Shown here: positions 44,146-56,068 of the stretch, piece after piece | Numbering within the stretch: position 1 is the first letter of the stretch | Layout of the letters: every line of letters begins with the position of its first letter | Assembly (NCBI GenBank): GCA_014905825.1 | Contig: JACGCN010000037.1 | Location: 124,001 to 188,000 of the forward strand | Direction of reading: 5' to 3' | Source of the DNA: Lyophyllum atratum | Lineage: Eukaryota > Basidiomycota > Agaricomycetes > Agaricales > Lyophyllaceae | DNA: 64,000 nucleotides | Translations under genes and position numbers: made by a program | Notes under the pieces: model-generated | What the model was told of the DNA's origin: nothing | Seen by the model: only the letters and a program-made list of their open reading frames with translations | Database searches by the model: none

Positions 44146-47100
44146 ATGGAATCCCCCGATCCTGCCAACATTCGCATAATAACCACACTCGGCCATGTTG
44201 ATCACGGCAAAACGACCCTTATGGACGCCCTATTGGCCGCCAATAACATTATCTCTTCCAGAATGGCCGGGAAGATGAGATATCTAGACAGCCGTGAAGA
44301 TGAACAAGAGAGAGGGATCACCATGGAGAGCAGCGCTGTTTCTCTCAAATTCCAAGTTATTGGACGTGATGCTGCCGGAGGTATGTAAATTTCAGGATTC
44401 AACGATACAGATTCTGTGACAGAACTAGATTAGAGAGATCGCCGAAAACCTACATCGTTAACATGATCGACACCCCCGGACATGTTGATTTCTCGAGTGA
44501 AGTATCGACGGCTTCACGATTATGTGATGGCGCTCTAGTCTTGGTTGACGTCGTCGAGGGCGTCTGTACACAGGTCCGTTCTGTTTGAGCGACATCTGAG
44601 GCTCGGGATATATTGATCCAACAACAGACTATCGCCGTTCTGAGGCAAGCCTGGCACGACCGACTCCGCCCAATACTTGTGATCAATAAGTTTGATCGTC
44701 TGATTACAGAGCTGAAGCTGGCTCCGGTGGAAGCCCACCACCACCTCACGCGACTTATCGAGCAGGTCAATGCTGTGATGGGCAGTTTCTTTGCGAGCGA
44801 AAGAATGGAAGATGACCTACGATGGCACGAGGAACGCCAGCGCCGGCTGGCCGAGAAGAAGGAACAACTTGCCGACGAAGCCGACGCGACCGTGAACGAA
44901 GCGGACGAATTCCAAGAAAAAGATGACGAGGATATTTATTTCGCACCCGAACGTGGAAATGTTATTTTCGCGTCTGCAATTGACGGCTGGGGCTTTCGTG
45001 TCAGTAAATTCGCGCAGCTTTACGCTGCGAAGCTCGGGATCAAAGAGGCTAATCTTCGCCGTGTACTCTGGGGCGACTACTTCCTTGATCCAAAATCAAA
45101 GAAGGTGATCAGCTATAAGCACCTTCGTGGACGGCCGCTCAAGTCTCTCTTCGTGCAATTCGTACTAGAAAATATTTGGGCTGTGTACGACGCGGTAGAT
45201 CTGAACCCGTCAGTCTCTCTGTCCCCATCCGAAGATTAGCATAGAACTCAAATCCCATTCATACAGAAACCACGAAAAGGTGACAAAGATCGTTTCATCC
45301 CTTAACCTGAAGATACCGCCCCGCGATCTTAAATCGAAAGACACCCGCCACCTCTTGTCACTCATCTTCTCGCAATGGCTCTCACTGTCCACCTGTGTCA
45401 CTCAGACCGTCATCGACATCGTCCCCGCTCCCTCGATCGCGCAAAGGACCAGAATCCCAAAGATGCTCTACCCTGATCTCTACGAGGCGACCGTCGAGCC
45501 CAGGAATAAACTCGAAGAAGACCTCTTCTCCTCGAACTCGGCTCCAGATGCGTGCGTCACAGCATACATCAGCAAAATGTTTGCCGTCTCCGCCAAAGAC
45601 TTGCCCGAGAACAAGAAGAAACCCATAACCGCCGAGGAGATGAGGACTAGGGCCCGCGAAGCGAGAGCCGCAAGGCAGGCCGCGGATGACGTCGCCAAAG
45701 CGGGACCGCAGGGCGAGGAACAACCGTCTACCATAATGTCGTATACTCCACAGGTGGTTGCACCCGAAAAGGTTGAGCCTGTGGAAGACGGTGAAGTCCT
45801 ATTAGGCTTCGCCCGCCTGTACTCTGGGACACTACGGACAGGCACCACGGTGTACGGTGTTTTGCCGAAGTACAACGCTGCCCTGGAGCCCACACACCCC
45901 GCGAACGTGAAGAATCTCGTCACGGCTACCGCTGAAGGGCTCTATGTAATGATGGGCCGTGAGCTTGTGGCGGTTGACTTCGTACGCGCTGGAAATATAT
46001 TCGCCGTCAAGGGGTTGGAGGGGAAAGTCTGGCGGAATGCAACACTGTGTGCTCCGAGCGAGCACGGTATCAGTGAATCGGTGGAGGAAGACAGGCCATG
46101 TTTGATTAATCTGGGGAGGGTGAATCGTGTGGTACGCTGATTGATTGACACTATAATACTAGAGAATTGACTTTGTTTATAGGCGCCCCCCATCGTTCGC
46201 GTCGCATTGGAACCAGTCCTACCAGCCGACATGCAGAAACTCGTCAACGGCCTCAAGCTCCTCAGCCAGTCTGATCCTTGCGTAGAAACATTCCAGCAAC
46301 AAACTGGCGAGCATGTCATCTTGACTGCTGGAGAGTTGCACCTCGAGGTGTGCCATTTCATCTCCATTCCTTCTCGTGTCGAAGCTCATTTTCTGGTAGC
46401 GGTGTTTGAAAGACCTCCGGGAGAGGTTTGCGCGTGTGGAAATACAGGCCTCGAAGCCCATTGTTCCTTTCAGAGAGACGGCAACCAAGGCGCCTGGTAG
46501 GTGGTTTAATCGACGTCGATGCGCAAGTCCCTGATCTGTGCACAGACATGCCGCCCACCAGGACACCAAACGCACCACGCGGCACAATCCATGGAGTCAG
46601 CTCCTCGAACATCGTGCAATTTACTATCCGCGCGACCCCCCTCCCACAGGAAATCCTCGACTTCGTCCTACAAAATATTAGCATCTTGAAGAAATTCCAG
46701 CATGATCGGAGGGCCAGGGATTCGGTGGAGGCGCAGGAAAAGGCAATTGCTGAAGAGCAGAGCGGGGTGGATATCTATGGGGACATCGTGCGGAAGCCGA
46801 GCGTGAGCCCGGAGCAGTTCTGGGACGCGCTGCAGAAGATTTGTCAGGAGGTCGGCGGGGAGTGGAGTGACATCACAGAACGGGTCTGGGCATTTGGACC
46901 TCAGAAGGCGGGCGGGTGTCTCCTGATTGATGCTCGAAAATCTGCGACACCGTTTTCGTTCGTCTCCTTGTTTTCGTCTTACTGACTGTATGACGTCTGA
47001 CGCGCTGTTACAGGTTGAAACGCCGTCTTGAAAGGATCAAGGCGGAGGAGGCCGACGATGAAACGGAGAAGGCTGTCCGTGACTTTGATAACCACGTTGA

Positions 47101-47952
47101 GACTGGCTTCCAGCTCGCGACGTTCCAAGGGCCGCTATGCGCAGAGCCTGTGGAGGGCATGGCTTACTTTGTTGAGAGCGTCGAAATTGATCGGGATAGC
47201 CTTGGCAAGGAGATAGGTCTGGATCTTTACTCCTGATCATTGTAAGTATTGACTGATCTGATTTCCTCCTGAGTAGAACAGAACCGGATGGCGCAGGTGA
47301 CGGGATCGGTTATCTCCGCCGTGAGGGATGCCTGTCGGCATGGACTCCTGGATTGGTCGCCGAGGCTCATGCTGGCTATGTATACGTGCGACATACAAGC
47401 ATCAAGTGGGTAGTGTTTGGCGCTTCCAAGAGATGGTCTGCTGACCTTGCCGGCCCCACAGCTGATGTTTTGGGAAAAGTGTATGCGGTTGTAGCTAAAC
47501 GGAGAGGCCGCATTGTTGCGGAAGAGATGAAGGAGGGGACTTCGTTTTTCAATGTGACAGCACTCCTGCCCGTTGTGGAGAGTTTCGGTTTTGCTGATGG
47601 TACATTGTTCCGGGCCTCACGCGTCTTGCAAATCGCTGATGATGGGTGTCATTGATAGATATCCGCAAACGTACGTCGGGGGCAGCGAGCCCTCAGCTGG
47701 TGTTCAGCGGGTAAGTGGAAGACGCAGCATTATCTATTAGTCAATTAACGTATATTGCACAGGTACGACATGCTCGATCTAGATCCATTCTGGGTACCAA
47801 CGACGGAAGAGGAGCTGGAGGATCTGGGAGAGAAGGCGGACCGGCAGAACATTGCGAAGGGATACATGGATGGAGTGAGGGACCGCAAGGGATTGTTTGT
47901 AGACAGGAAGATCGTAGAGTTTGCGGAGAAGCAGAGGACGCTGAAGCGGTAG
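44146..47952 (+). CDS. EFL1: EF-2-like ribosome assembly GTPase
   Basis: Cytoplasmic GTPase (yeast Ria1) that works with SBDS to release eIF6/Tif6 from nascent 60S subunits. G motifs: [15 protein letters not shown] (P loop), [12 protein letters not shown] (switch I), [23 protein letters not shown] charged insert ([20 protein letters not shown]) is typical of EFL1 rather than EF-2. Later blocks are [102 protein letters not shown] and, at the C-terminus, [20 protein letters not shown] and [20 protein letters not shown]. About 1,085 residues, as expected. It lacks the diphthamide-loop histidine region of EF-2 as far as I can see. TAG at 47950-47952. Confidence 0.95.
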
Positions 47953-48082
47953 ATAGCAGAGTAGATGGTTTCCACCTGTAGTGCTTTGTCAGCAATCAGA
48001 GTGACTGTCCTGTTTGGTGCTGAGCTTGTCTTCACCATCGCTCCTCCGTGTGTTCAGCGTCTCTTCCGTCTCCGTGCCTCCC

Positions 48083-51000
48083 ATGGCCGCCGTGGCGTCC
48101 CCCATGTTCTCCTCCCACCACCACCACTCCTTCCTCCCCCAGGTAAATCGCGCTACACCCTCCATGATCCCGCACTCCCAGCCCGCACACCAACAGGACC
48201 AGGGCATGCTCGATGAAGAACAGTTCACCACCCTCTTTTGCCGCGCGCTCTACGACTATGAAGCACAGGACGCTTCTGCCCTCTCGTTCCACCGCGGTGA
48301 TATAATCGAAGTCCTCACGCAGCAGCCGTCGGGATGGTGGGACGGTTTGCTCGGAGACGAGCGCGGATGGTTTCCGTCCAACTATGTCGAGCTCATCTCA
48401 GACGAGGAAGCAGAGCTCGCCTTCTCCGCATCGGAGTCGTCTGGCCCAGAGACTTCCACGACGGAGCTGCAGGAACACGACTCCATGGTCGATATGTCCC
48501 ATGCCATGATGCGGGGCATGAGTCAAGCAGCGAACGAGGAGTGGTTGGAGAATGAAGTATCGTCTTCCGCGAACGGACTACTTGCTGCTGAGACTTCTTC
48601 GGCGGAAACGGGATCCCAGTCTAGCGACTTTTGGATGCCACAGGTCACTCCTGATGGACAGGTTCGTACCGAGTCCCTGACCTCATCGCTCACCAGCACT
48701 CAGCTATCTGCAGATATACTACGTAAACACTCAAACAGGACAGCACTCGCGCGATCTTCCTCAAGAAGCAGACGACGAGGTCTCCGACAGTGAACTCGCG
48801 GGGTTGACCTCACAGTCCTCGTCACGCTCAGGCACAAGCGCGGGTCTCGCGTTCGGACTGAATGGATCTCTCGAAGCGTCAAGCAGTATGCAAGATATCG
48901 CTGGCTTTGGTATTCCCCGCCGCACCGGGACACCGGAGCCGTGGGTGAGGAAGTTGGCCGACGATGGAAGGTCGTACTATTATTACAACAAGGTCGATGG
49001 TAGGGTTCAATGGTCGAGACCGGAGGTCCCTGGTCAAGTGCAGAAAACCCCCTCCCAATCATCATCATCCTCACCATCTCGGCCCATACGACCAAATCTA
49101 AACGCAAACGACGCCAGGCGCCTAAGCGTGTATTCTGACGACTCCGAGATACAACCCTTTGAGCCTCGCCAACCAGTCGCCAACGGACATCTCCCTATGG
49201 AACCTCAAGCAATAGCACGACCCAACATGAAGCCTCAACCCCCTCTGGACTACACGACAGCCGAGCGGATAGCACGATCGCTCCAACAGGCCGTCGCCCC
49301 ACCCCCGCCCGAGCTCGTCACGGAACTATCAGCGGTCACCAAGGCCGCCATCCAGGCAGTTGTCAATAACATTCAATTGAACGGTCTGGCACGCCGATCT
49401 GAAGAAGATCGGAAGATGGACGATCTGATATACAGCGTCGTCCTCACCGTTCGCAATCTGTTGTACGTCCTGGCCGTCCCCACGGCCGTAATACCCTTCG
49501 CCGTACTACCTCTGGAGGTCCGCGATGTCCCACCCTCATCGTCTACATCACCACTCAAGCCTGCACAAAGAAAAGTGACGGCGACGCTTTCGCGCCTCGT
49601 GCTTTCCGCGCGGGCGATGCAATATGATTCCGGCTCGTTGATCGCGGATACCCTTAGTCGGATCGAAATTGATGCGGAGGAGCTCGAGAGAGCTGTACTC
49701 TCTTTCGTTCTCGAGGTCCAGCGGATGGAAAATAGCTCGGCACTTCCACAGCCAAAGCTAGCCAAGCGCTTGCATGGTGTATTTGGGACGGCAAATATTG
49801 GGCCAGGCCTCGTTGGGGCTGGAGCGGCTGGGCGCTGGAAAGGGTTTGGATGGGTGCCTTTGGATGATGAGCTGGTGTCGTCCGGGAGAGTGCTTGGTCC
49901 TGAAGTGATCACAGAGCTGAAGTCATATCTGGCCAACTTGGACGTTCAATTCCAATACCTCATTCGTGCCCTCCAGACATCGGACCAGAGTTCCGGTAAG
50001 TCGTGGCCTTCGTTGGACACGGGATTTCGCTCATGAATACTTTTTGCAGTGGAACAAGTACGGTTGTGTGGCAGAGAACTCGTGTCTCAAGTCTCGTCTC
50101 TGCTGGTGTTTGTGTCTGATATTCATGTCGCCCGACATGTCGATATCGACGGCTTTCAACAAGATGGTGGCTCTTCGAACGGCCCTTACGCCCAAACGGT
50201 CGAGACCGCGAGACTTCTTGTTCGGAGTCTCGAAACAGTTGTTCAGGCGGCGCATAATGACACTGCAACCTTCCTACTGACAGTCCAGTCGGTGCGAGAT
50301 TCCGAACTTCCTTGGTATCGACAAGAACGCAACTATGCTTACGATCATCTTGATGCGCTTTCGTCATCATTGAGCGCGAACCTCACTGTCCTGCTGCACA
50401 CCCTGGATAGTCTCCTTTCCCTGGGGCATGAGCAGGCTGAAATGGCGCAGGGCGACTACAATGGTTCTATCGAGTGGCGGATGTCGCGGCTCAGTGTTGT
50501 TCGTCCCATATCTAGCTTCATGGTCGACGGCGACGAAGACCCAGATATGGTTGACATGGCTTTGGCGTTCAAAGGAACACCTGCGAAACCAGCGAAAGGC
50601 GCAGACGTCTACCAGACGTACCAACGTAAACATGCGAATAGTGATGCCAGTTTCTCGATGGCGTCGTCGTCGCGTCTGACTGGGTTCAATGGCACAACGG
50701 ACACACTTGTCGATGCTGATGACGATGAAGACCTGCCACCGATACTGGATGGTGAGGCCAGCCCGTTGTTTGACGAAGATCGTAAGTCATGCTTTTGATG
50801 TCTGGTTAACAGCTGCTAACTTGGTTTGTGATCAAGCTATTCGCAATACTACATCACCACCGCGAGCCACTGGGTCCAGGAAGTTGGAGAAGATTTTAGG
50901 TGATGAATATGCGAACAAAGTCGCCGCTGACCTCAAGCCCTGGTATCTGCGCCCGAACTACAATCCACAAGAGATCTTGATGGACCCCGATAACACCGTC

Positions 51001-52557
51001 AAGGGCGGAACTCTCCCAGCCTTGGTGGAGCGTCTGACTGCGCACGATCAAGCGGGTAGGTGGACTTACGAACTGTATCATACGCCATCTTACACGTATT
51101 GGATAGATCCCACATTCAATCAGGCGTTCTTGATGACTTTCAAGTCCTTTACTACTGTGAACGAGCTGTTCGATCTTCTCGTTGCGCGGTTCAGAATAGA
51201 GGCACCGCCTGACCTGAAACCGAACGAGCGAGAAGAATGGGGGAAGCTTAAGCAACATCCTATACAGATGCGGTCAGTTTGAATTCCTCTTCGCTGTCAT
51301 GATTCCGTATCCCTTACCTGTCATGTTTAGTGTTCTAAATACGTTCAAGTCCATGGTTCAGGACGAAGATGTACTGGATAAAGAGGACTTGTATATCCTT
51401 GACCGCATAAAGAGCTTTGTCTCGTCAGCCGAGCTTGCACAAGTTGGTGCAGCCAAGCAATTGATAATACATATCGACCGCGTGGTACGCCCCCCTGTAA
51501 TTGTTATCTCCCTCTACTTGCTCATCTTCGCTGCAGCAACGAGGGGGTGACACTATGGTCAGGACGATGCCCCAAGGCACGCCCCCCGCCCCCATCTTCC
51601 CCAAAACAAGCAAAAAACTCAAACTTGCTGATATTGAGCCCCTCGAGTTGGCGCGGCAGCTCACGATCATGGAGAGCAACCTGTACCAAAAAATCAGACC
51701 GATGGAATGCCTGCAGCGCGCTCGGGAACAGAAAACGGAGAATATGGATAATATTGCTATTGTTATTCAGACGAGTAATCGAGTAAGTGACCTTGTTTTG
51801 CGAAGACTCCTGATGAGCTCATCTTTGGTCAGATTGCGGATTGGGTGGCCGAGTCTGTGCTCAGCAAGGAAGACTCTCGCAAACGGGCGACTGCAGTGAA
51901 ACATCTAATTAGTGTTGCCGATGTGAGTGATGCCCGCAGAAGTTCTTTGTTTTGCCTCACTAAAAGCGATCGTAGCGCTGCCGGACTCTTAATAATTTCT
52001 CGACGATGATTGCCATTACGTCCGGCCTTAATACCCCTCCCATTCGTCGACTCAAACGCACCTGGGAACAAGTCAATCAACGAAGCATGGCGCAATTCGG
52101 CGCGTGCGAGATGACCATCGACAGTAATAAGAACTTCACAAAATACCGCCAGCTAATGGCTTCTGTAACACCTCCATGCGTGCCTTTCATCGGTTAGTCT
52201 TCCTTCACCATCACACTGTCCTGCAGTATCTAACAAACCCGCGATACAGGTGTCTTCCTTTCGACTCTGCAGTTCATCCAGGACGGTAACCCAGACATGT
52301 TGCCCGGTGGCCTCGTGAACTTCCGCAAGCGCCAGAAGGCGTCAGAGGTCATCAACGACATCAAGCGATGGCAGGCGCAGCCATTCAACTTCCAAGCCCT
52401 CCCTAATGTGCAAGCGTACATTGAGGAGTCGCTGAACCAGTTCAGCGACACCAAGGCCTCGAGCGAGCACTTCTGGGCGATTAGTCTGGAGCGCGAACCG
52501 AGAGAGCGGGAGGATGAGAAGATGGCAAGGTTACTTCAGGAAAGTGGCTTCCTATGA
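48083..52557 (+). CDS. SH3-WW-RasGEF protein (Cdc25-like)
   Basis: Ras guanine-nucleotide exchange factor of about 1,300 residues. An SH3 domain near residues 50-108 reads LFCRALYDYEAQDASALSFH, then GWWDGLLGDERGWFPSNYVE. Two WW-like modules follow: WMPQVTPDGQIYYVNTQTG (joined across the intron at 48661-48710) and WVRKLADDGRSYYYYNKVDG. A long helical middle leads to the RasGEF N-terminal motif (PNYNPQEILMDPDNTVKGGT, FNQAFLMTFKSFTTVNELFD) and the catalytic CDC25 domain: IEPLELARQLTIMESNLYQK, SNRIADWVAESVLS, AVKHLISVADRCRTLNNFST, TIAITSGLNTPPIRRLKRTW-like helix, TPPCVPFIGVFLSTLQFIQD, NFRKRQKASEVINDIKRWQA. The start at 48083 is the first ATG; EFL1 ends 130 bases upstream. Activates Ras at membranes by inference. 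Confidence 0.92.
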
Positions 52558-52828
52558 TTATTGATCAGCGCGGCTTATTATGGGATAATGTTCCATATTA
52601 TATGTAGTCTTCATATGTACCATAGGGTAGGTAGGATTCATTTTGTATTAACTGTGATAGACATGCAGGAATTTTAAGATCAACACGCTTATCTCGGATT
52701 GAGCTTATCAGATGCGTTTGAGTACCTTAAACCAGTCATAGAAAATTGTGCATTGCTACATGTACATATGGTCGAGGTGTTACAAGTAGGTAATGCAGAC
52801 CGGGACACGCATCGACTCGGAAACCTAT

Positions 52829-55805
52829 CTATTTTCGTCCTGGACCAGAACGACTCCTCCCGCGGCTGGCTGTTTGCTTCGTGGGGCGTGGGTCCTCTAC
52901 TTGAGCAGGCGGTCCCGGAGTTTGACTCCTCACTGTCACTGTAGATCGTCCCCGGCTGTGCGCCTTGGGAGGCTCCGCTTCAGAAGCTGATTCCTCCGAG
53001 GCCTCCCGGCTCGCTTTTTCCTTGCCCCTCCCCGGGTTCTCCATCACAAATGCGCTCTCCCTCGATAAAGACTCGCCTCTACAGCTCTGGTCCCGTTCCA
53101 TTGATCGACCCTCGCCTTTGCCCCGCCCTTCCGGGCTGGTGACCTCCATCGTATCCACGGCACCTTCCTCAACCATAAACGAGACCCTCCGCCCCCTCGA
53201 ACGGCTCCTTTTCACAAGCGACTTGTGCCGCACCCCGCTGCTGCTGCTACTAGCCAACGGGGACGAGTCCGGGGGCAACGTCGCGTTAGACATACTAGGG
53301 TTGTATGAATACGGATACGGGTGGGGATGATGCACTGGCGTGGAATACATGGAGCCCGGAGCATCGGGGTGGTGGTGATGCGGGAGGTGTTGATGCGAGG
53401 GTGTGTACGGCGTGGAGCCACGGCCTGGTGGGTGCTGTGGAGGTGTCCATGGCCCACCGACGAGTGCAGAGAGTTGCTGCATTGCCTGTGTGATGATGAA
53501 CTGGGCCCGGGGATCGGGTATTGGTGCATACATGTGCGGTTGTTGGTCGTGCGGGTGAGGGGCGTATGGGGGCTGTGTGTATGCGTAATAAGGGTGATCC
53601 CCAAAGTGGGAGGGCGCACGACTGAAGTGCCGTTGTGGTGGCTGGTCGTATCCCTCCTGGGAGGAGGCATCGCTATACTCATGATCGGATGGCCTTGATC
53701 TGTGCTTGGGAGCGGATGCCCGCTTCTCTGACCGCTTGATCTCAGGTTCTGTGAAATGATTAAATCAGGGCGAGTTGACGAAGGGAGAGGAGATACATAC
53801 CTCTAACAGCGTCGGGTTCGGCAGATTCGTTGTCAGTGGAATGATGCCTGACTCTTGAGGTAGAAGCATTCCTGCTCCTAGTTTGTGTCGTTCCACCTGC
53901 AGACGGGGGTACCTCGGTCACATCCTTGTCCGTTTCGGAACCAGATACGACTCTCTTTCGCTTCTTCGTGGAAGCTGATTCCATTGCTAGCTGCTCGTAT
54001 TTTGGCTTCCTAGCCGCTGATATGGTCGGTTCAGGCGGATGTTCTTTCACATCTTTGGGGACAGCAGATGTGGAGGCAGAGGGTCGACGAGATCGAGCAC
54101 GCGGCAGATGGGACGTCCCTTTCCGTACGCTGATAGGAGACGAAGGCGTGATGACGGAGTTTTTATCATCAAGGACCTCTTCGAAGGATTCTATCCGTTC
54201 GTCAACAGAGATTGACTTCTGCTTGCCCTTACCCATATCGGTCGTAGCCAGCTTTGGCTTCGGTTTGTCTTTGACCTTCTTCTTGGAGACCGCTTGGGTT
54301 TGCAAAGGCGTGGTTGACGCCTTAGTCGGCTGGAAAGGTGGTCGTCTTTCTATAACCACCTCAACCTTCGACTTCTTCGATTCTGGCATCTTTTTGGCGC
54401 TTGCAGTCAGAGGTGCGGTTGGAGACGGCTTAGACAGCTTTTTGCCTTTTGACAGCGACGCTGAACCGGATCCCGATGCCTCGGGAGCATGGACGTCAGC
54501 TTGAGAGCGCGATTTCGCTCTGATAGGCGGCCCTCCCGCGAGTTTCGTCAGGTCTAAGCGAGGAATGGGGCGGATTGAGTCGGCGAGGTTCGCGGCTCGC
54601 TTCTTCTCAGAACGAGGCCGATCCGACGGTCGTTTTGGCGGTGGGGGTTTTATTGGCGAGGAGTCATACTGAGATGGGAAAGGGGAGGAGGACCGGGGTG
54701 GCGAGGACGAACCGGGGGGTAATTGTACCAAATAATCATCAGGTGTGGCGGAGGGAATGGACGATGTTTGGGACTGGGGAGGTGTTTGTAGTTGACGCTG
54801 GACGGGGAAAGATGATTGTTTTAAATTTTCTCGGGATTTCGTCTTCGTACTCGTTAGAGGAGTGACAAAGGGTATCTCGGGAGATAGAGATATAGGTTCC
54901 GCAAAGAAGTCGACGATTTCAACTTCGTCATCGCTGTCTTCTGCCTTCGGGAGGCGGTATACAGCGCTAGCTTCGTCTGGATCCCAGTTGCCAAGTTCAT
55001 CATCAGATCCTGAGTCGATGTATTCAGGTTCAGCCTGCCGCTGTGGTGGCTCGTCGTCTAGTTCAGGAGACGGGACGTCGTCCTCTTCCACTTCTGGGGT
55101 CGCAACGTCGATAGAGGAATCTGCAGGCGCGCTACGCCGCGAGCCTTCCGAATATCTTTCGTCGGCTGGGCTTTCGTGCGCGGAATCTTCGGTATCGTCC
55201 ACTTCACTTCCGTAGATTTCCTTTCTCCTCCGCTCAGCCTCCAAAAATTCCCTGAGATCCTCAGCATCTCGGGGATCCATTGCCGTCACCGGTGGCACCC
55301 TCCTTCCCTCAACCTCCAGGTCAATATCGTCGGAGCCTGGATTGGCAAATGAGTCCAGTTCATCCACCTCGTCGTCCTCATCCTCTTCGTCCTCTGCATC
55401 TTCCGCCGCTGCGTCGGTGAACGCGCCAAAATTCATTGTCTGTGATCCACGTAGTACTCCCCGGTCCTTAACTAGTTCTCCTGTTCGGATGTCGATAATG
55501 TCGTCCTCATCTGGGGATAGAGAATAGTGGTCTGCGAGACCGGACCAGATATCAAGCAGACGCATCGTGGACTCCTCACGTGCTCTTTGGATATCAACCG
55601 CATCTGCAGCAGCCGATGATGAAGACGAGGAAGCACGGGGTGTAAATTGACGAGGAGCAGACGATAGACGGGGTCGTTTTGTGGGTGAGGCCTGGTCTGG
55701 GATCCTATAGGGCTTAGGAAAAAACGGACGAGATGGAGGAGACGCAGAGGGGGTTATGAGGGCGATCTTGGGCTCTGGACGCGGCGCAGGTTTGCTGTTG
55801 TCCAT
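52829..55805 (-). CDS. Scm3/HJURP-like CENP-A chaperone (predicted)
   Basis: Large, mostly disordered nuclear protein of about 970 residues in two exons (intron about 53749-53798). Near residues 80-120 is the only compact segment, MRLLDIWSGLADHYSLSPDE, then DDIIDIRTGELVKDRGVLRG. The pattern of Trp helix, then DD-I-ID-TGE-V-D-G-L matches the CENP-A/Cse4-binding region of fungal Scm3, which deposits centromeric histone. An acidic run (EDAEDEEDEDDEVDELD) follows, typical of histone chaperones, then many Ser, Pro and Lys/Arg blocks, and a His/Pro/Tyr-rich C-terminus. The ATG at 55805 is the first in frame; the frame is open for 24 codons further upstream without ATG. The functional call rests on one motif. 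Confidence 0.6.
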
Positions 55806-55874
55806 CGCAGAGGACAGCGAGGACAGTGCAAGTGGAACATCCAAATCGCACTGCGCGCTGTCTTGCTTCGCGTC

Positions 55875-55880
55875 CACGTG
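55875..55880. promoter_or_regulatory. CACGTG E-box upstream of the Scm3-like gene
   Basis: Palindromic CACGTG 69 bases upstream of the ATG at 55805 (minus strand). Confidence 0.45.
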
Positions 55881-56068
55881 ACCTCGGGGACGCGACTGTC
55901 AATAGCTGTCAACAAAGCGATGAACAGAACCACCATGGCCATTAATGGCCACCATAAGCGCCCGCCGCGCGATATCCGATTGGGACCTGATTGGGACTGC
56001 CAGAATAGTATAAAGTCCTCTTCCTGCCATCGCTGAACTTCGCCCCGAACGCACAGCTATCCTCTTAT

